The translations under genes were made by a program, and so were the position numbers. 64,000 nt of DNA from Breviolum minutum Mf 1.05b.01. Lineage: Eukaryota > Sar > Dinophyceae > Suessiales > Symbiodiniaceae. Position 1 is the stretch's first letter; each line of letters begins with the position of its first letter. The notes under the pieces are model-generated. The model ran no database searches and was not told the origin of the DNA. It saw only the letters and a list, made by a program, of their open reading frames with translations. The stretch spans positions 558,497 to 622,496 of the forward strand of contig DF239022.1 in the NCBI GenBank assembly GCA_000507305.1. Direction: 5' to 3'. Below are positions 42,638 to 52,459 of the stretch, in pieces.

Positions 42638-42827
42638 ATACAAATGATGCACTCAGCCGTTAGACCTCTCAGCCAGGCTAAGGCGATGGCAAAGGGTTCG
42701 CGGAAGGGACCACGAGAGATCGAGAGCGATTCAAACACAGTTGAGGCTGATCGAGGCTGCAGCATAGATCGGAGTTCTGGGGCCGCATGCTTTCCAGGTC
42801 CAGGTTATGGCTGCATAGCAATACTTA

Positions 42828-43165
42828 AAATGCGCACAAAAGCTAAAATCAAAGGAAATAAAGGCTAAGGCCCAAAAGGCCAAAATGAAAGCCCAAAAGG
42901 CCAAAGTAAAAGAAAAACACAAAAGATCAAAACAAAAAAGGCCAAGACAAAAGAAAATGAAGGCCCAAAGGCCTAAATCAAAGCCCAAAAGACCAAAATG
43001 AAAGACCCAAAAGAAATGAACTACCAAAAAGCCAATTCAAGGAAATGAAGGCCAAGAACGCCAAGATGAAATAAGGCCCACAAGGCCACAATGAAAGAAA
43101 GGCCCACAAGGCCAAAATGAAAGGAAACAAAGACCCAAAAGGCCAAAATGAAATGAAATACATTC
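42828..43165 (+). repeat. AAGGCC(A/C)AAA-type degenerate minisatellite
   Basis: About twenty imperfect units around AAAAGGCCAAAATGAAAG. Translation on the plus strand is lysine-rich (KAQKAKMKAQKAK), but the frame breaks repeatedly. Similar AAGGC units occur at 40822-40862 on the other side of the GC-rich block. Confidence 0.6.
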
Positions 43166-43614
43166 CCCAGCAGAAACTAACAGCAAATAAGCCACTGAAA
43201 ATAGGGCCGAAATTGCAAAGTAAGGGCAGGCCAAAAGTTGTCCAACCAAGCATTTTCAGGGGTCCCACCTCCCTTTTTAGTTCCAGGGGCCCCGAATACA
43301 TGCTCCAAGAATCTTTCAATCGCCCTTTTTGTTGACAGAGATTCGGCTCCAAGAATCAGAAAACCAGGGGCGTGTTTGATCCCGAAAGTGTTGACGTTGG
43401 TTGCTTTCCGTGCAGGGTTTTTGCGTGGATTTAAGGCACCCCTCGTAAATCTCTTGTAACGCTTCCGATTCCTGGCTCAAGAACAAAAGCTAAAAATGGC
43501 TGGAACCGGAACATGTACCTGAATGGAAAACAAAGTTTGAAATTTTGTTGGATCCTTTTGTGGCCTACATTTTTTGGCTTCGAAGGTCCCATGGTTGAAA
43601 AAACCCACAAACAC

Positions 43615-43689
43615 CCTTCCCAGTGGCATGTCATCCTGGTGGTGACCTGGGTTACCCTGGAAAGAGGCGCCAATGATAGGATCAATTCC
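43615..43689 (-). CDS. Exon (GIDPIIGASFQGNPGHHQDD)
   Basis: The acceptor TATATAGATGTATCTCCGTCAG precedes GIDPIIGASFQGNPGHHQDD MPLGR with donors AGG|GTGTTT (43615) or CAGG|GTAACC upstream. Convincing composition; unknown family. Confidence 0.5.
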
Positions 43690-44157
43690 CTGACGGAGAT
43701 ACATCTATATAAACTCCTTATTTTAACTTGCCGCATATTTTGCAAAAAAAAAAAAACATCACCAGTTGGGGATAAAAAAAAAATCACGCTTGAAAAATGG
43801 ATGGCTTGGAATCCCTGGGACCTTTTGCTTTTTGGAAGATCCTCCTAGCCACCTCGAAGTTTTTAACAGCAATTTTGCACCTGAAAATGGATCCGGATTT
43901 GAAGACGCGCTCGCCTTTTTGAATTTGGGGTTCCCTTTTGTAACTTTTAAGGATCGAAGTAATTATATCTCAAACTTCGAGAGGTACATTTGTATCTATA
44001 GAATTGCTGTGTATTGTTAGAAGCCATATGAGCCAAGGTCTAAAGTCGGGATCAAACTCATCCAACCTTTATAATAAGGAATCCTTATAAGGAGTACTGT
44101 AATATGAGTTCCTAATCCTATGGGGTTGATTGAGTCGAAGGGTATCCCCACGTAACC

Positions 44158-44240
44158 AAGCCTGTCAAGGAAATAGATGGCCTGATTGATTTGCAGCCTG
44201 AAGGGATCATGTTGGTTAATAGTACCTTAACCAAGGGGTA
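44158..44240. repeat. Family-L repeat, copy 2
   Basis: AAGGAAATAGATGGCCTGATTGATTTGCAGCCTGAAGGGATC..CCTTAACCAAGG. Confidence 0.75.
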
Positions 44241-44319
44241 ATTAGCACATATGGTTTCACACCTGCAGTTTCAGCATTTTTGGGGGAGCGATTTCCACCA
44301 CATTTTTGCAGAAATGCAC

Positions 44320-44408
44320 CACGGCCTTCGCTGGAGCAAGATGAGACGCTTGGAAGTGACAGCATCTTCCAGTTCATCTGGAGCACTCTCCCAGACCTCA
44401 GTATCGGA
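44320..44408 (-). CDS. Exon (SDTEVWESAPDELEDAVTSK)
   Basis: A 29-codon frame SDTEVWESAPDELEDAVTSK RLILLQRRP following an acceptor ending GGCACTAAAAG, donor CCGTG|GTGCAT. Phase 0 in matches exon 44742. Confidence 0.52.
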
Positions 44409-44741
44409 CTTTTAGTGCCTGTTTCGTGGGATTTCCAGCTCCAAAAAAAGTTGGAATAGTCCCACTATTGGGCAGGTAAGGAAGATTTTGAACATGCACA
44501 TGGAATCTGATCTATATAAATCAACCCTGGTGTACCAGGTGCTTTCGCGGGTAGTTTGTGGGAAGGTATATACTGTAGATCTTTTCTAATGGTGACTGTC
44601 ATGTTTTTTTGGCTACGTCAAACACAAAGCAGTGAACAAGAACATCCTTGTTACACTTCATTGTACTGGATAGCTGTATAATAGGCACCCGGAAATGCCC
44701 TATTTAACTGGGGCCCAGTATAACGTCCGCCACCAAACGAC

Positions 44742-44862
44742 CTGTGTAGATTCTTCACTGTTCAAATGACCATCCAACATGAGGTTGATGTATGATGTAA
44801 CTAGCTTGGCTCTGAAATTGTCGAATGATGAAGGAAATCTAGTTGATGGTTGGAGCACCCAT
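44742..44862 (-). CDS. Exon (STRFPSSFDNFRAKLVTSYI)
   Basis: A good acceptor (TTGATGTTCTATGTTTCAG) precedes a 40-codon frame WVLQPSTRFPSSFDNFRAKL VTSYINLMLDGHLNSEESTQ and a CAG|GTCGTT donor. Joins 44408 in phase (ESTQ-SDTEVW). Family unknown. Confidence 0.55.
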
Positions 44863-45560
44863 CTGAAACATAGAACATCAACCCGCCTAGGTAATCTCCC
44901 CCCAGTCTCAGGTTCTTATCGTATGAGCTTTTTGCCATTCTTAGCCATGAAATGGGATCGAGTCCTTTTTGATACAATACCCTCCAGTAAACTAACATGA
45001 CAATGGAAAATCACAATTTTTAATAGGAGGTATATAATATACCCTTCAAATGGTTTTGTTTCAAGTGTCATGTTAGCTTTCGGGGTCTAACTCAAATGGC
45101 AAGATACAGTCAAAAAAACTCAACGCCCCTCATGTATGTCAAATCTTTTTTGTTTGGATTGACAAACATGTTGCTCCGGAATCCACAGAAAATAAATAAA
45201 TCAATCAATCAAAGGGAGCACAGAGAACCAGATTGCATCTTATGTGCATCTTTGTGAACATGTTAAATGTTGGGCCTTCATAAGTGACATTCACCCTCGA
45301 AGGAACAGCCAGTTAAAACCCCTGTCAAATTGAATGGTTGGTTCAAATGCAATATCCCGGCCTCAAATGGCCTTGAAAATGTTCCGGCCAACAAAAAATG
45401 GCAGCCCGGAAAAGACGTGACCATTTTTATACCCCTTCGATTCCTACAGTTTCTACCAGCTAAACGTTTTCTACGAACAACGAACTAAAAGTTCCTCAAA
45501 ACTCATCTGTTTGACCGCGGGAAAACCTTAAACGCTTTTTCCATCCCCCACAGTTCGAAC

Positions 45561-45604
45561 CTGAAAAAACTCATCGAGCTTTTGTAGATGCTGCCTCAAG
45601 GCAG
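45561..45604 (-). CDS. Exon (ALRQHLQKLDEFFQ)
   Basis: The acceptor TTTTATCTTTCTCACCAG and donor CAG|GTTCGA bound ALRQHLQKLDEFFQ, a short amphipathic helix. It ends about 45 nt from the large TTG microsatellite. Confidence 0.48.
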
Positions 45605-45648
45605 CTGGTGAGAAAGATAAAACAATCAAATAGTCCTCTAAAGGCTGC

Positions 45649-45805
45649 TGTTGTTGTTGTTGTCGTTGTTGTTGCTTGTTGCTTGTTGTTGCTTGTTGTT
45701 GCTTGTTGTTGCTTGTTGTTGCTTGTTGTTGCTTGTTGTTGCTTGTTGTTGCTTGTTGTTGCTGTTGTTGCTGTTGTTGTCGTTGTTGTTGCTGTTGTTG
45801 CTGTT

Positions 45806-45836
<31 letters not shown>

Positions 45837-45945
45837 TTGTTGTTGTTATTGTTGTTGTTGTTGTTGCTGTTGTTGTTGCTGTTGTTGTCGTTGTTGTTGT
45901 TGTTGTTGGTTGTTGGTTGTTGGTTGTTGGTTGTTGGTTNNNNNG

Positions 45946-45993
<48 letters not shown>

Positions 45994-46007
45994 TTGTTGT
46001 TGTTGTT
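45649..46007 (+). repeat. Compound TTG microsatellite with 10-bp subrepeat and gap
   Basis: (TTG/TGT)n over about 360 nt. Within it, 45681-45760 is an 8-fold 10-bp unit GCTTGTTGTT; 45907-45939 is TTGG-shifted; Ns occupy 45940-45944. The 100+ residue poly-Q, poly-L or poly-V ORFs are artefacts of it. Confidence 0.9.
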
Positions 46008-46156
46008 GGCCACCCATCTGAAAAAAATCTTAGGGCAAAAGATATACGGTTACAAACTTCAAGTTGATCATGCCAGCATTACGAAGGGATTCCCCCGCTG
46101 AAACCTGGCTAAGGTGGCATTGTTGGGGGAAAAACATGTCACCTGTACATTTTTAA

Positions 46157-46188
46157 TGATATCCTGATATCCTGATATCCTGATATCC
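46157..46188 (+). repeat. TGATATCC x4
   Basis: Four perfect 8-bp units. Confidence 0.95.
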
Positions 46189-46342
46189 GGTAACTAACAC
46201 AGCACTGGAAAATCCACGTTTTTTCCTGGTAAACCTCACAAACATGGTGGATCTTCCATTGCTATGCTAGTTTACTGGACTGCTAGTGGACCCGTCATAG
46301 CTGCCTTGAATGGAGCCCTTCAACAAACAAAACACTGGGCAC

Positions 46343-46387
46343 CCCAAACTCGTGCGTCAAGCGATTGGGTTCCCTGCCCTGGGCATC
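46343..46387 (-). CDS. Exon (DAQGREPNRLTHEFG)
   Basis: A 45-nt phase 0-0 exon DAQGREPNRLTHEFG, acceptor CAGCCAACTCACCTATCACCAG, donor GGG|GTGCCC. Confidence 0.45.
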
Positions 46388-46540
46388 CTGGTGATAGGTG
46401 AGTTGGCTGATGTGGTGGTTGGGTGGGTGGCTTAGCTCAGTAAAATTGGGGAAGACGAGAGGGTCTTGAGAGGTTTCTGTCAAAGTCACCTTCTGCAGCT
46501 AAGTGGTCAAAAGTGATGCCCCGAGGATGAGAATCCATAT

Positions 46541-46641
46541 CCCATAGGATCCATCTATGGTATATTTATAGCTGCATGAATGGTTGATTTTTTATGTTAT
46601 AAATGTAGGTATACCGGTATACCATACATGGATCCTATGGG
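46541..46641. mobile_element. Family-A MITE
   Basis: CCCATAGGATCCATCTATGG..TTTATAGCTGCATG..AAATGTAGGTATACC..CATGGATCCTATGGG. Confidence 0.85.
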
Positions 46642-46710
46642 CATTTAAGTTTTCTCGTTGACCAAATGAAATTCTTGAGACTTGACACAAAAGGGACATT
46701 AAGAAGTGAC

Positions 46711-46810
46711 CTGATTCTTGCAGGGTTCTTCTTCCCATTCTCCCCCATCAATTCTGCGGCCTCCTCATCTCCCTCTGTAACAGAACAGAATGAAGCCCTT
46801 GAACGAACTC
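46711..46810 (-). CDS. Exon (VTEGDEEAAELMGENGKKNP)
   Basis: The acceptor AATGTCTTCTTTCGAG precedes 32 codons including VRSRASFCSVTEGDEEAAEL MGENGKKNPARI; donor ATCAG|GTCACT. Phase 1 in, 2 out. Acidic then basic. Confidence 0.52.
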
Positions 46811-46857
46811 CTCGAAAGAAGACATTCTTTTTTTTCACCGGGTGACGAAGAATAACT

Positions 46858-46957
46858 GCTTGGTGGTTTCAACCCATTTTGAAAAATATTACAGTTAGTC
46901 AAAATGGACCATTTCCCCAAATAGGAGTGAAAATTTTAAAATTGAAACCACGACCTA
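46858..46957. mobile_element. Family-G MITE
   Basis: CTTGGTGGTTTCAACCC..TTAGTCAAAATGGACCATTTCCCC..GGAGTGAAAATT..TTGAAACCACGACCTAG. Confidence 0.88.
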
Positions 46958-47108
46958 GTTCAGCAGGTGACCAAGAATGAAGATGTTATACTGAATACTG
47001 AGGTGATGATGAATTACCAACCAAAACAATGCACTATTCACTATTCAACCCATTTAGATGCAAATGTTCTGGTAATTTTCAGGGATTTCCACTTTGTAGT
47101 CTCGGCGG

Positions 47109-47540
47109 TTAGAAAACAGCCACCTGAAAAGAATCGCTTGCGCGTCCGTCAAGATGGGTTGACAAAACCTTCAAGCTTCGGTAGTAGAAAATCCCACCAG
47201 CACTGTTGCACCAGGGGTCATGATGAGGTACCAACCCAAAACAATGCACTTTTTCTTTCAGGGAAATCCCTGAAAGATTTTCCCAGACATTTGCTAGCAT
47301 CAAGTTTGCGAGGGGTCTTATTTCCAAGCTAGACAATACACTATTAAGGGAAATCCATCCGACGCTACCATAGACTTGCTGCTTGTTTGGTCCCAAAATG
47401 GGTGGCATTGAATGTACACGGGGTGTTACCGCCAGTGAACTGCCGACGAAGAACATCACCCGAAAAGTTTCATGCGGTTTTTGCGGTTGGTGACCCCTGA
47501 AAGGGAATGACGATGTTTGTGTATGCTTTCTTTGGCTCAA
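47109..47540 (-). CDS. Long open frame, probably exon(s) plus repeat
   Basis: A 143-codon ORF. The segment QQVYGSVGWISLNSVLSSLE IRPLANLMLANVWENLSG looks coding, while the parts around 47220-47260 and 47378-47420 match a dispersed repeat (ACAATGCAC / ATGGGTGGCATT). Splice boundaries not resolved. Confidence 0.35.
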   Translation of the reverse strand: MSQRKHTQTSSFPFRGHQPQKPHETFRVMFFVGSSLAVTPRVHSMPPILGPNKQQVYGSVGWISLNSVLSSLEIRPLANLMLANVWENLSGISLKEKVHCFGLVPHHDPWCNSAGGIFYYRSLKVLSTHLDGRASDSFQVAVF

Positions 47541-47802
47541 GTGACATTTAGAAAATGCAAACCGAAATGGGGTCGAAATAGAGTCACCAAATATAAAAAC
47601 ATCCTAAAACTAACGGTGAACCAATGAAAATAAGTCTCTCCTACAAGGAAATTTCATCTTCCAACCACTTACTTTTCAGGCGGGCGAGTTGTTAGTTTGA
47701 GGGAAACCACATAAGTGCACAGGGACTTTTTTTGCCTGTTTTTCCAGGGCTAAAAAAAGGTGGGTTTCTATTTTTGGTCGAATATTGCCCCAAAAATGTA
47801 GC

Positions 47803-47865
47803 CTTTCCTCGCAAAGAAACAGCCCTATCCATTGGTCGGGCAGGCGCGGTACCTTTCGGACAAAT
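47803..47865 (-). CDS. Exon (ICPKGTAPARPMDRAVSLRG)
   Basis: A 63-nt frame ICPKGTAPARPMDRAVSLRG K with GC donor AAAG|GCTACA; the acceptor ends GACCTTGGAAG. Confidence 0.42.
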
Positions 47866-47898
47866 CTTCCAAGGTCGAAAACCTTCTTTCGGGTTCAC

Positions 47899-48047
47899 CT
47901 TTGTTGGAGGTTAGAGCAACTGATTGATGTGTACCCTCCCTTCTGTTCGCACCAACTAGGGACATCAGTTGATTTTTCCCAAAAATTTCAGTTGCTTTTC
48001 CTGATCTTGTCATAGTTGGAAACACCAGGCGGTGTTGCGAGCTTTCG
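47899..48047 (-). CDS. Exon (ESSQHRLVFPTMTRSGKATE)
   Basis: A good acceptor (AACCTCACCTTTTTACAG) precedes 49 codons: ESSQHRLVFPTMTRSGKATE IFGKNQLMSLVGANRREGTH QSVALTSNK, donor AAAG|GTGAAC. One of the longest clean exons in the 30-64 kb half; family unknown. Confidence 0.55.
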
Positions 48048-48102
48048 CTGTAAAAAGGTGAGGTTTCCGGCAATCAACAACAGGAACTGGAAGATTTAAA
48101 CA

Positions 48103-48201
48103 AGTTGGTGGTTTCAACCCATTTGAAAAATATGCTCGTCAAATAGGATCATTCCCCCAGGGTTCGGGGTGAAAATGAAAACGTGTGAAACCACCACCTA
48201 G
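48103..48201. mobile_element. Family-G MITE
   Basis: AGTTGGTGGTTTCAACCC..CGTCAAATAGGATCATTCCCCC..GGGGTGAAAATG..GTGAAACCACCACCTAG. Confidence 0.88.
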
Positions 48202-48453
48202 ATATACTTGGAAAGCTATCGTTGTTATCAATTCCGGATCAACTTTACCGCCACAGTTGCCATTTGAGAAAATGGGACTTTCCTATGTATGTGGATTCCA
48301 GGTACGAACAATTATTAAATATTCACTCCCTGAAACTAGCAAATTCCCACCTCAAGAGATGGCATCCGAAAACTTCAAGCAAGTCTCTCAACCATCAACT
48401 TTGCTTTCAAGGTCTGTTTTTCAAGGTTTCTTTGCATGGAAAAATTGCACTAC

Positions 48454-48497
48454 ATTTGCCTTCTTCGATCCCCCGGGCATACAATCAATGCCCTCTT
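48454..48497 (-). CDS. Exon (EGIDCMPGGSKKAN)
   Basis: The acceptor GCCGAGCTTGCAACAG and donor AAT|GTAGTG bound EGIDCMPGGSKKAN, phase 1 in and 0 out. Confidence 0.42.
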
Positions 48498-49414
48498 CTG
48501 TTGCAAGCTCGGCGTACATCCCCAAAAACGAACATGTTCCCTAAAAAGGGACTATTTCAGTCGTGAATACATCTTCCAACCATCGATTTTCAGGGGACGT
48601 GTTAGCTTTAAGGGGAGTACTGTATATAAAAGAATATGTGTTTTTTTAAACTAGGATGGTGACGAAAGTGATGTCTCTTGACAGCTTCCACTGCCAATTC
48701 TCCGAAAAGAATCCTACATGTGAAGCTCCTTGTTGGCTGGATGTACTTAAATAATCATCTTCGGCGCTTGGCGGGAAAAAGAAAAAAATCTCCCGGTCTC
48801 AATCTAATCTTCACATAATAAATACAATAAAAATAAAAAAAGAATCAGTACCCCAACTCCACCCAACCTCCCTTAAAAAAAACAAAATCATCGGACCCTT
48901 GTTTTTTTTAAGAACCATCCACCATCCATCCACACAATCCACCACCAAAAAAAATCCTTAAGTTGATTCATCCGGATCCTGAAGGTGCTTGGGTGGAAGT
49001 AAAGGATGAGTTCTCCTTCAACCCTTTGTCCTGGTGAATCACTTTCACCTTGGAGGTGAAGTTTATTGGGTGGGTGATCTTGATAGGAAGGTTTAACCCC
49101 TCCCCCCCCCCGGGTTTAAAAAAAAACATGTTGTTTTTGTGTGTGTGTGTGTTTTGGTACCAAAAAAATGGGATGGTGGTGGTTTCGAATGATTTACTGT
49201 AATGGAAAGGAGGTAGGAAGTGAAGTATCCAATCTTAAACATATATATGTCCAAAGGAGTTGTATGTTGAAATCAATCGGAAAATCAATAGACCTCTCTT
49301 TTTGGATGTTAAAAAAAACAATGATTACAGACAGTTGTAGACGGGTCATCGTTGGGTCCTGTCCAAACACTGTAACAATGTTTTTTTGGTGGTTTTTCGC
49401 CTTAATGCCTTTGT

Positions 49415-49747
49415 TTAGTTACAGTGGACAATAAAGGTCAATAAAGGTCCCCTCAGAAACTTAGGGATGACCATTCTTCCCGCTGGTGAACTCGGGTTTA
49501 GGCAGGCCCCAGGGCCATCATGTTTCTCGAAATCTCGGGTGCTGGAGCCCTGGGGATTCTTATGATTAGCAATTTCATATTCCCCCGTAATGGAGGCCAG
49601 CATACTCCTTGATTTTACTAGCCCATGAAGTTTATCATGGAAGCCACTGGAAAAGGAGAGTCCTGCTTGGGTTCCAGTTTCAAAAACTTCGGGTGGTAAA
49701 TCAACGAGCCTTTCCTTGTGGCATTTGGATGTTTTTTTGGTAAACAT
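49415..49747 (-). CDS. 110-codon open frame (ERLVDLPPEVFETGTQAGLS)
   Basis: A minus ORF with ATG reading ERLVDLPPEVFETGTQAGLS, FHDKLHGLVKSRSMLASITG, NPQGSSTRDFEKHDGPGACL. Composition is sensible throughout, so this is likely a long exon or an exon with open intron. No family recognised. Confidence 0.45.
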   Translation of the reverse strand: MFTKKTSKCHKERLVDLPPEVFETGTQAGLSFSSGFHDKLHGLVKSRSMLASITGEYEIANHKNPQGSSTRDFEKHDGPGACLNPSSPAGRMVIPKFLRGPLLTFIVHCN

Positions 49748-50111
49748 GTTTGATGGGAAATATAGGATATACTAGATGTAAAAGTTGTTACCTAGGACCC
49801 ACTTTGCAAAGTCCAGCCGACCATTGAGACATGTTCCAATGAGCAATGCGAACTCTTGCTCAAGGGACAGTCTTTTAGTTAAAGACCCTTAAACATCACA
49901 AAGCTTCCGTTAACAAAAAAAAGTAGATGACACAGCTGACATTTTCTTCGTTCTTAAATAGGTCCTTTGGATGTGTTTTTTTCCACGAAAAGGTACCCAA
50001 CATGAACATTTAAATAGTTGAACCACCCATTTGAAAAGGTTTCCAGCAGATCAACTTGAGGAAATCCTTACTACTGTTTGATGGAAGAAATCGGGCGATC
50101 CACCAGTTGGT

Positions 50112-50243
50112 ATGGAGAATATCCCATGTTTAACAGGTTTTTTATACGTCCCAAACGGTGGATGTAAACCTTGGATATATAAACGGGATTTCAACTACTA
50201 GTACCAACCTCAACTGGTGGTTCTTTGGGATTTCTGAAGCTTT
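50112..50243. mobile_element. Family-H repeat
   Basis: GGTATGGAGAATATCCC..TGTAAACCTTGGATATATAAACGGGATTTCAACTACTAGTACCAACCTCAACTGGTGG..GGGATTTCTGAAGC. Confidence 0.65.
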
Positions 50244-50269
50244 GGTGGTCAGTCAAATCCAAGTGACAC

Positions 50270-50304
50270 CGTCAAGTTCTTCCACATCGGAGGTGGATTC
50301 TTTC
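50270..50304 (-). CDS. 35-nt exon (KESTSDVEELD)
   Basis: The acceptor AGGAAAATTCACTCCAG and donor GACG|GTGTCA bound KESTSDVEELD, phase 2 in and 1 out. Confidence 0.4.
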
Positions 50305-50365
50305 CTGGAGTGAATTTTCCTAAGGTTTGTTTTTTGAAACAGAAGTAGGGTGTGTAAGCCATAAT

Positions 50366-50481
50366 ATGATATGGGTGTTTCCAAAATAGGGGTGGGCCCC
50401 CAAAATGGATGGTTTATAATGGAAAACCCTATTAAAATGGATGATTTGGGGGTACCATTATTTTCAGAAACATCCATATGC
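50366..50481. mobile_element. Family-F MITE
   Basis: GGGTGTTTCCAAAATAGGGG..GGTTTATAATGG..CATTATTTTCAGAAACATCC. Confidence 0.9.
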
Positions 50482-50612
50482 ATATAGCAAGAAACATATA
50501 CGTGTTACATTACAATCCTGGAGTAAAAGAAAAGGTGCATTTTAAGCCTTTTTTAAGATTCAGATTTGGGGATTCGGATACTGCAATTCCAGAAATCTAT
50601 CTACATCCACAT

Positions 50613-50705
50613 ACCCATAGGATCCGTGTATGGTATATTATTTACCTACATTTAGTTAACTTTATGGTAAATGTAGGTAAATATACCATACGTGGATCCT
50701 ATGGG
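50613..50705. mobile_element. Family-A MITE, best-preserved copy
   Basis: A near-perfect 93-bp palindrome: CCCATAGGATCCGTGTATGG..TTTACCTACATT, a short GTTAACTTTATG loop, then AATGTAGGTAAATATACCAT..GTGGATCCTATGGG. No coding capacity; non-autonomous inverted-repeat element. Other copies suggest a TA target duplication. Confidence 0.9.
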
Positions 50706-51069
50706 ATATAGATGTAAATGAAGGATATAAGGTGGTTACAACCTTCTAACCAGATGATAGCTCTTGGTTCGGGATGATTCAAAAACACTGTCATCCCAGG
50801 ACATGTAAATGTCATCATCTTAACCCCTGGTCATTGATCATCTGCCGCCCCAAAATGCCTGGGTTTCAAGGGTTTCACATATACTTTGCATTTATATATG
50901 AAACTCATTGAAGCTCCAAACAACCAGTTTGGGCGGATGTTTGGTTAAACAAGCGTTCCCATACATAAAGACGTTGAAATCATTCAATAAAAACTTACCA
51001 TTCAAAAAAAAAAGTCAAGTTCCAGGTCAGTAGAAAACAATTATACCTGTTACAACATATGGTACTACT

Positions 51070-51160
51070 CTTGGACCCCAAAAACCATGAAACATGAAGG
51101 TTTTAAACCCCCAATATATGGGTTATAACCACTAAAAATGAAGGTTTTGGGTTCCCATGG
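51070..51160. mobile_element. Family-J repeat
   Basis: CTTGGACCCCAAAAACCATGAAAC..CCCCCAATATATGGGTTATAACC..AAGGTTTTGGGTTCCCATGG. Confidence 0.85.
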
Positions 51161-51378
51161 CAAGACATACTTTTTCGCGACAAAAATAATATGAAGCCAT
51201 ACAATGAATGCGTTTTTTGTCCCAAAAATTCATGTGAAAAAACCTCCGATCGTGAAAACTCCATCGCTTTGAGTGGTTGTTACTATAGGTTTGGTTTTGG
51301 TAGCATTTTGCGCAAATGTTCTATTAAGATTGGAACACACATATGTTTTTCAAAAAAACACAAATTCCCCCTGACTCA

Positions 51379-51474
51379 GAGGATCCATGCCACTGCTGTA
51401 TTTACCTAAATTGAGTTGATTTGTATGGTAAATGTAGGTAAATATACCGTTCGTCCCATGTATCCATCATGGGT
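51379..51474. mobile_element. Family-A MITE
   Basis: AGGATCCATG..TGTATTTACCTAAATTGAG..AAATGTAGGTAAATATACC..CATCATGGGTA. Confidence 0.8.
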
Positions 51475-52212
51475 AATGCTTCAGCTTTTCATGGTGATGT
51501 GAACATCCTATTGGTAGAATCCAGATTCCTGGAGAACTCTCGATTCCTCACCCCTAAACCAACGAATCCAAGATTTCTTCTACACATTGACTGTACTGAA
51601 ACAAACGGTTTTTCGAGTCATTTGGGGTTGACAGGGAACCTCTCATCCTTCACATGAGGACTTTTGAAAGAAGTTTCCTATTGAAGGGTGTATAGTGTAT
51701 GACCACAAATCAAGGGGCCAAAGTAGATCTGTCCTTCGCAGAAGAGTTCCAATGATTTTCAAAAAGGTCTGAAATGGAAGAGTACTTCACCGACCCAAAA
51801 TTTCTTTCGAGTTGGTTTCCCCCACACCGAGCTTCCCCCAACCGTTTTGGGGTTTTTGGGGGGAAGAAGGGCCTGATGTCACAAAACAAGTTTCAGGGCC
51901 TGATGTCACAGGTGAAAATTTTGTATGCTATTTGCTATGTTGATGATTGGAAAACATGAAAACATAGTTTGAGGCTAATGAAAACTGTAGAAAAATATCA
52001 ACATCTGCTTCAAACAAATCCAATTTTGACATGGTTTTCATCCCAAATATTTTTTTGGGGAAGAAAAAGATTTATCCCCCTCGACTTCACCAAATCAAGA
52101 CTTTGGATCTCAACAAACCCCCAATGAATTGGTGCTCAAAAAAAAGCGTCCCCATTGCGGCCTCGCACCACCCTGCCTGCGTATCATACACCCTGTTCAA
52201 TTAACGTAAATG

Positions 52213-52335
52213 TGTGGATTTAGGACCCGAATCGTTCCCTACCATGGGAACCCGCAACCTTCAGTTTTAGGATTTCGAACCCATATTTTCAGGGCTTGAA
52301 ACCTTCATTGTTCATGGTTTTGGGGTCCAAAGGTA
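52213..52335. mobile_element. Family-J repeat, inverted
   Basis: ACCATGGGAACCCGCAACCTTC..CCCATATTTTCAGGGCTTG..GTTCATGGTTTTGGGGTCCAAAGG; reverse complement of the other copies. Confidence 0.85.
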
Positions 52336-52379
52336 CCTATTTTTAGCTCCCTTTCTTTTCGGTTAGCACCAAGGTTCAC

Positions 52380-52459
52380 ACACTTTCCGCAGCTTTCAGT
52401 CGCACCCATGGCGTTTTGTTGTGTGGCGTTGTGTAGGATGCAGGAGGAGTGAATGAAGA
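52380..52459 (-). CDS. Exon (FIHSSCILHNATQQNAMGAT)
   Basis: A superb pyrimidine tract (TTTTCCATCCCCCTCCGCTG..CTTCAG) precedes FIHSSCILHNATQQNAMGAT ESCGKC, beta-helix-like in its S-C-x-L-x-N turn; donor TGT|GTGAAC. Two other frames are also open. A family-J MITE starts about 45 nt beyond. Confidence 0.5.

Larger units (their letters stand above)
50710..52370. other. Repeat-bearing stretch without resolved exon
   Basis: Holds family-A and family-J copies. A 14-bp phrase CAGGGCCTGATGTCACA-like is duplicated at 51866-51912 (GGGCCTGATGTCACA twice, 28 nt apart). Confidence 0.4.

Noticed and set aside
42829-43165. Lysine-rich protein KAQKAKMKAQKAK on the plus strand
   Set aside because: Degenerate minisatellite with repeated frame breaks.
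45571-46101. Poly-Q, poly-L, poly-V and poly-C ORFs of up to 148 codons
   Set aside because: They are six-frame readings of the TTG microsatellite across an assembly gap.
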